From Haemonchus contortus (Eukaryota > Nematoda > Chromadorea > Rhabditida > Trichostrongylidae), in NCBI GenBank assembly GCA_000469685.2, contig LS997564.1, forward strand, positions 12,068,091-12,132,090: a DNA stretch of 64,000 nucleotides, given 5' to 3'. Of this stretch, positions 61,133-64,000 are shown piece by piece (within the stretch, counting starts at the first letter, position 1; each line of letters starts with the position of its first letter). A program made the position numbers and the translations under genes. The notes under the pieces were generated by a model that made no database searches, was not told the origin of the DNA, and was given only the letters and a program-made list of their open reading frames with translations.

Positions 61133-61550
61133 TGCTCTGAAATTAAGAGAACTCAGTTTTTCTGGATCAGTTGGAAGCGGAACTTGGCTAATGGAATATA
61201 CTGACCAGAGAAAAGTAAGAAAATTTAAGAGCGTGCCAGCTTAAATCAAAGTCAAAGACCGCATTAAAGCAGGCACACGTATGTATGTTATCGAGCCTAA
61301 CAACTCAAAACCTTTTCAATAATGACTGTTTTTCAACATACAAGTGATGTGACGTTTATAATTCTATACTTTCACATCACACTGCAGTTTACAGTGTGGC
61401 GGTAAACAGCAGATCTGTGGATGGGAGTAATTGAAAACATGTTTTACTCAAAAGAAGAACACCTGCTAATTGATTCTGATTCACTATCTGAAAACTTTGA
61501 ATCAGAATACGAAAAAGCTCCAGAGTTCATCAAATTCGACAGCTGTTCGA
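61133..61550. other. Upstream region of M-type D
   Basis: Related to 27900-28260, 38220-38600 and 49420-49790. The shared sequence next to four intact start codons is the best place to look for the promoter, but no motif stands out to me. Confidence 0.45.
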
Positions 61551-61888
61551 AGTCACAGTTCACGATAATTTCGAGATACCCTTTTTAAGTCAAAAATAGG
61601 AAGTATTGGACGAGCTGACTGCATCAAGCCAAAACTGTCTAGCACTGTCTTCGCTGTCGCTGTGGGTCACGACAATTTGATTAAACTTCCTACATGGGTT
61701 CCCTTGTATTGGTGCAGCCTCTACATGTCGTCCACTCATGCACACGGGATAACCTTTGAGCCTTATAACGCCTTGTCTAGGCAGTTTTCCGACCTGACAG
61801 CGCCACATATGGTATACGAGAGGGCCACAAATTTATCTCAGCGGTATACCTTCTAAGCCATTTTTATCCTGAACTGTGCCTTTAAGCA
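61551..61888. mobile_element. Short GGCACAG-type element containing R2
   Basis: GTCACAGTTCACGATAATTT at about 61553 and TTTTATCCTGAACTGTGCCTTTAA at 61865-61888 are inverted ends. The interior 61605-61835 is an R2 copy with the TGGTGCAGCCTCTACA and TTTTCCGACCTGACAG landmarks. This links R2 to the TIR family. Confidence 0.65.
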
Positions 61889-61899
61889 CAGTAATACTA

Positions 61900-62630
61900 C
61901 ATACATTACATGGGCTTAACCCATTTCTTGCTGCGTTCAGCACGTTGACGACGATATCGCTCAATGCTGCGCGGCGGTGCATTCTTCAAACAAAATGTGT
62001 GTTTTTCTGTGCAGATTTTCAATTTAGGCTCATAAGCGTCTAAAATACCGGCCATCTATTAAATTAATTCCGAGACCAATATTTCAGTCTTATTCGCAAC
62101 TAACAATCATGAATTGTTTGGTAACAATCTAGGCAACAAAATTTATTACATTTACTGCATTTTGACTTACCATTAGTCATCTTGGCCAGGCTCCTCGCGA
62201 TCGACCTGCCTGATGCTGCACAGATCCAACTATAATACATCAGTCGAAGCAGAACCGTCTGTCCTTAGTCTTCGCGTTTGGATCAGCCACAAGTCTCCGC
62301 TTGCGCGTTTTCGAACTGCTTGTCGGCGTGTCGTTGAAGTTCTTGTAGAGCAAGTCGTCCATAGTTAGCTCTTCGAAGTAGTTTATCTTGATTCTCTTGA
62401 TCTTCTCGCCTTATAAATATCGTCGATCGCAATATCGTCGCCATCTAAACCCCCTGCAGCAGTTTTTGAATGGGAATCGAACATGGGAGTACATCCTAGA
62501 AAAGGAATACATCAACTTCATAGACTTCAGGCTGTACTTTATGCTATTTTGCCACTTTTCAGAAATAGTTCCTATTTGACCATCACAGCCTCAGAAATTC
62601 CACTATATTCTTGTTGAACTACGTGGTTTC
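61900..62630. other. Block-4-specific upstream DNA
   Basis: No match to the other blocks was noticed over about 61900-62560, so this is probably another insertion. The short open segment at 62388-62579 has no recognisable domain. Confidence 0.35.
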
Positions 62631-63680
62631 ATCTCAACTTTTCCTCAGAGCAACTTTTGTTTTTGACATCTGAAATTTCAGCACTGCGTTTCCCGTAATC
62701 GCCAGATATCACAGTGCTAGTACAGAGGCATCGCAGACGTAGAAGTTTGCTGGAACGTAAAGGAGAGCTCAGCCTGCCCACCTGCTCCACAGAGTAGCCT
62801 CCGGCTTCATTCCTCTATCGGTTTTCTGCTTCCAGCACTATCAATCTAACAACTTTTCAAATCGATTAAGCACTTGACAGCACCGACACCTGGCTTCAGC
62901 GCTCATTGAGTTGATACGAAAATTTACGCGATTTCCACTTTATTCGTCCTACATCAGAATACTCTCGGTTGAACAGCAGGAGGAAGTAATCACTGCAATG
63001 CAGACGAACTTTGGGACATTTTCGAGATCATTAAATAAACATACATTTCTATTTCACTGATTCGTCGTCGGACAAACAAATATGAACAGCTGGATTTCTT
63101 GAGAATTGAATAGCGCTGATTGAATAACAGTTGAGGGCAGCATTTCGCACGGAAAGAATTGAATTTGCTTCAACCGAAAGAAACTCCAAGGGGGGCGAAC
63201 ACGATGATCAGGACAATTCAGTGTTCAGGTCCCTTTCGAATGAAAAAACTCGAGTTGGAGGAACAAAACGGAGAGGAACCCAGATGCAACTTTTCTCCAG
63301 GTATTTCATGATTAATCCCTAGCCTCGTTCAATATTTTACTCGATTCCTATTCCATTCTGGCGATATCTGTCATTTTCCTCCCTACTGGTTGGTATGAAA
63401 AATCCCTTTCAAACTTCTTGACGGAGCCTGTTGTCGTGCTATTCGTCCGACTCCAGGGAAACTGCCTAGTTTCGCGCCGTGGCCCAGTCAAGTATGCACC
63501 GTAAGCAAGCCAGAGGATGCTATGGGGCTGTGGTTTGGAGTCTAGCATGTCTGTCACTCAACCGTCGTCCACCACCATCATCAAACGACTCTCCAATGCT
63601 GCTCCAGCTCACATCATCTCCAGTGCTTCCATTCGATCCGTTCCACAACTATACCGTCAGCGTACCTCGCAGCTAGTTTA

Positions 63681-64000
63681 GATAGAGTTGGATGCTAGAG
63701 TGCTTCAGGAGAATTGGACGCCGGGAATTACATGAACTGAACTTGAACAGGGGCCGTGCCTCTTCAGATTCAATGTAGTCTAGGTAATAGTGTATGTATT
63801 TACTCGTCCTGTGCATTTTTTACCCTTATATATTTGACCATGTACTTCATTTTACTTCTTGTCGTAGGACGCTCATGAATGTAGACTTTTGTTAGTGTAT
63901 TAGGTGCCGTTTGTTCGAAAACCTTATGAATATCACCCAGGTGCAAGAGGTAAGCATCAGCTAAGTTAGAATCGCAGGTCCCTTTGGGATGGTTCGTATG
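63681..64000. repeat. Start of a fifth receptor block
   Basis: Resembles 51280-51620 and 31447-31760 (TAGATAGAGTTGGATGC, then CATTTTTTACCC, TATATTTGACCA, TTGTTAGTGTATTAGGTGCC). By analogy a P-type remnant and an M-type gene should follow beyond the window. Confidence 0.65.

Larger units (their letters stand above)
51280..63680. repeat. Tandem receptor block 4
   Basis: 12.4 kb with the same order, holding M-type D. The extra length is explained mostly by the 569-bp mariner derivative, the 3.3-kb LINE and a 338-bp GGCACAG-type element. Confidence 0.78.

Noticed and set aside
61993..62600. Possible gene with KRRLVADPNA-like minus-strand text near 62250-62400
   Set aside because: Open stretches are short, no recognisable motif, and no exon structure could be supported.

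Overview
The window is eukaryotic nuclear DNA, almost certainly from a nematode, and the gene style and repeat load suggest a strongylid or other clade V worm. The species call is inference. Genes are split into short exons with GT(or GC)-AG introns. The only host genes I can support are chemosensory-type seven-transmembrane receptors. The rest is Tc1/mariner, Penelope-like and non-LTR retroelement debris, foldback/MITE elements, dispersed repeats and one long (GT)n microsatellite. I saw no tRNA, rRNA or CRISPR.

Six intact six-exon receptor genes can be assembled. Two are on the plus strand ('P-type': 6101-13123 and 16055-22532; 290 and 291 aa). Four are on the minus strand ('M-type': 24262-27896, 33296-38212, 45971-49411 and 53831-61132; 294, 298, 293 and 293 aa). 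The two types share intron positions and phases (0, 2, 0, 0, 0) and motifs such as QSxV in TM2 and IHRVL after TM3, so they are sister subfamilies. I could not assign them to a named C. elegans sr family by eye.

Layout: 1-5.0 kb holds retroelement and mariner debris. 5.0-13.1 kb holds P-type gene 1, and 14.5-22.5 kb P-type gene 2, with related upstream DNA. From 16 kb rightwards the basic block is a P-type gene facing an M-type gene tail to tail across a spacer of about 0.55 kb, followed by the M-type gene's upstream DNA. The block recurs in the same orientation at about 31.4-40.7, 40.7-51.3 and 51.3-63.7 kb, and a fourth copy starts at the right edge. In these later blocks the P-type partner survives only as decayed exons 5 and 6 plus part of intron 4, while the M-type gene is intact every time. 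The duplicated segment therefore began inside intron 4 of a P-type gene.

Block sizes differ because different elements landed in each: a palindromic Penelope-like insertion in block 1; a 401-bp foldback element, a nested Tc3-like transposon and a MITE in block 3; a short mariner derivative and a 3.3-kb LINE in block 4. Comparing blocks gives exact empty sites for several insertions. Other points of note are a GC-AG splice donor shared by three of the four M-type genes, an in-frame upstream mini-ORF shared by both P-type genes, and a hammerhead-ribozyme-like fold at the outer ends of the Penelope palindrome.
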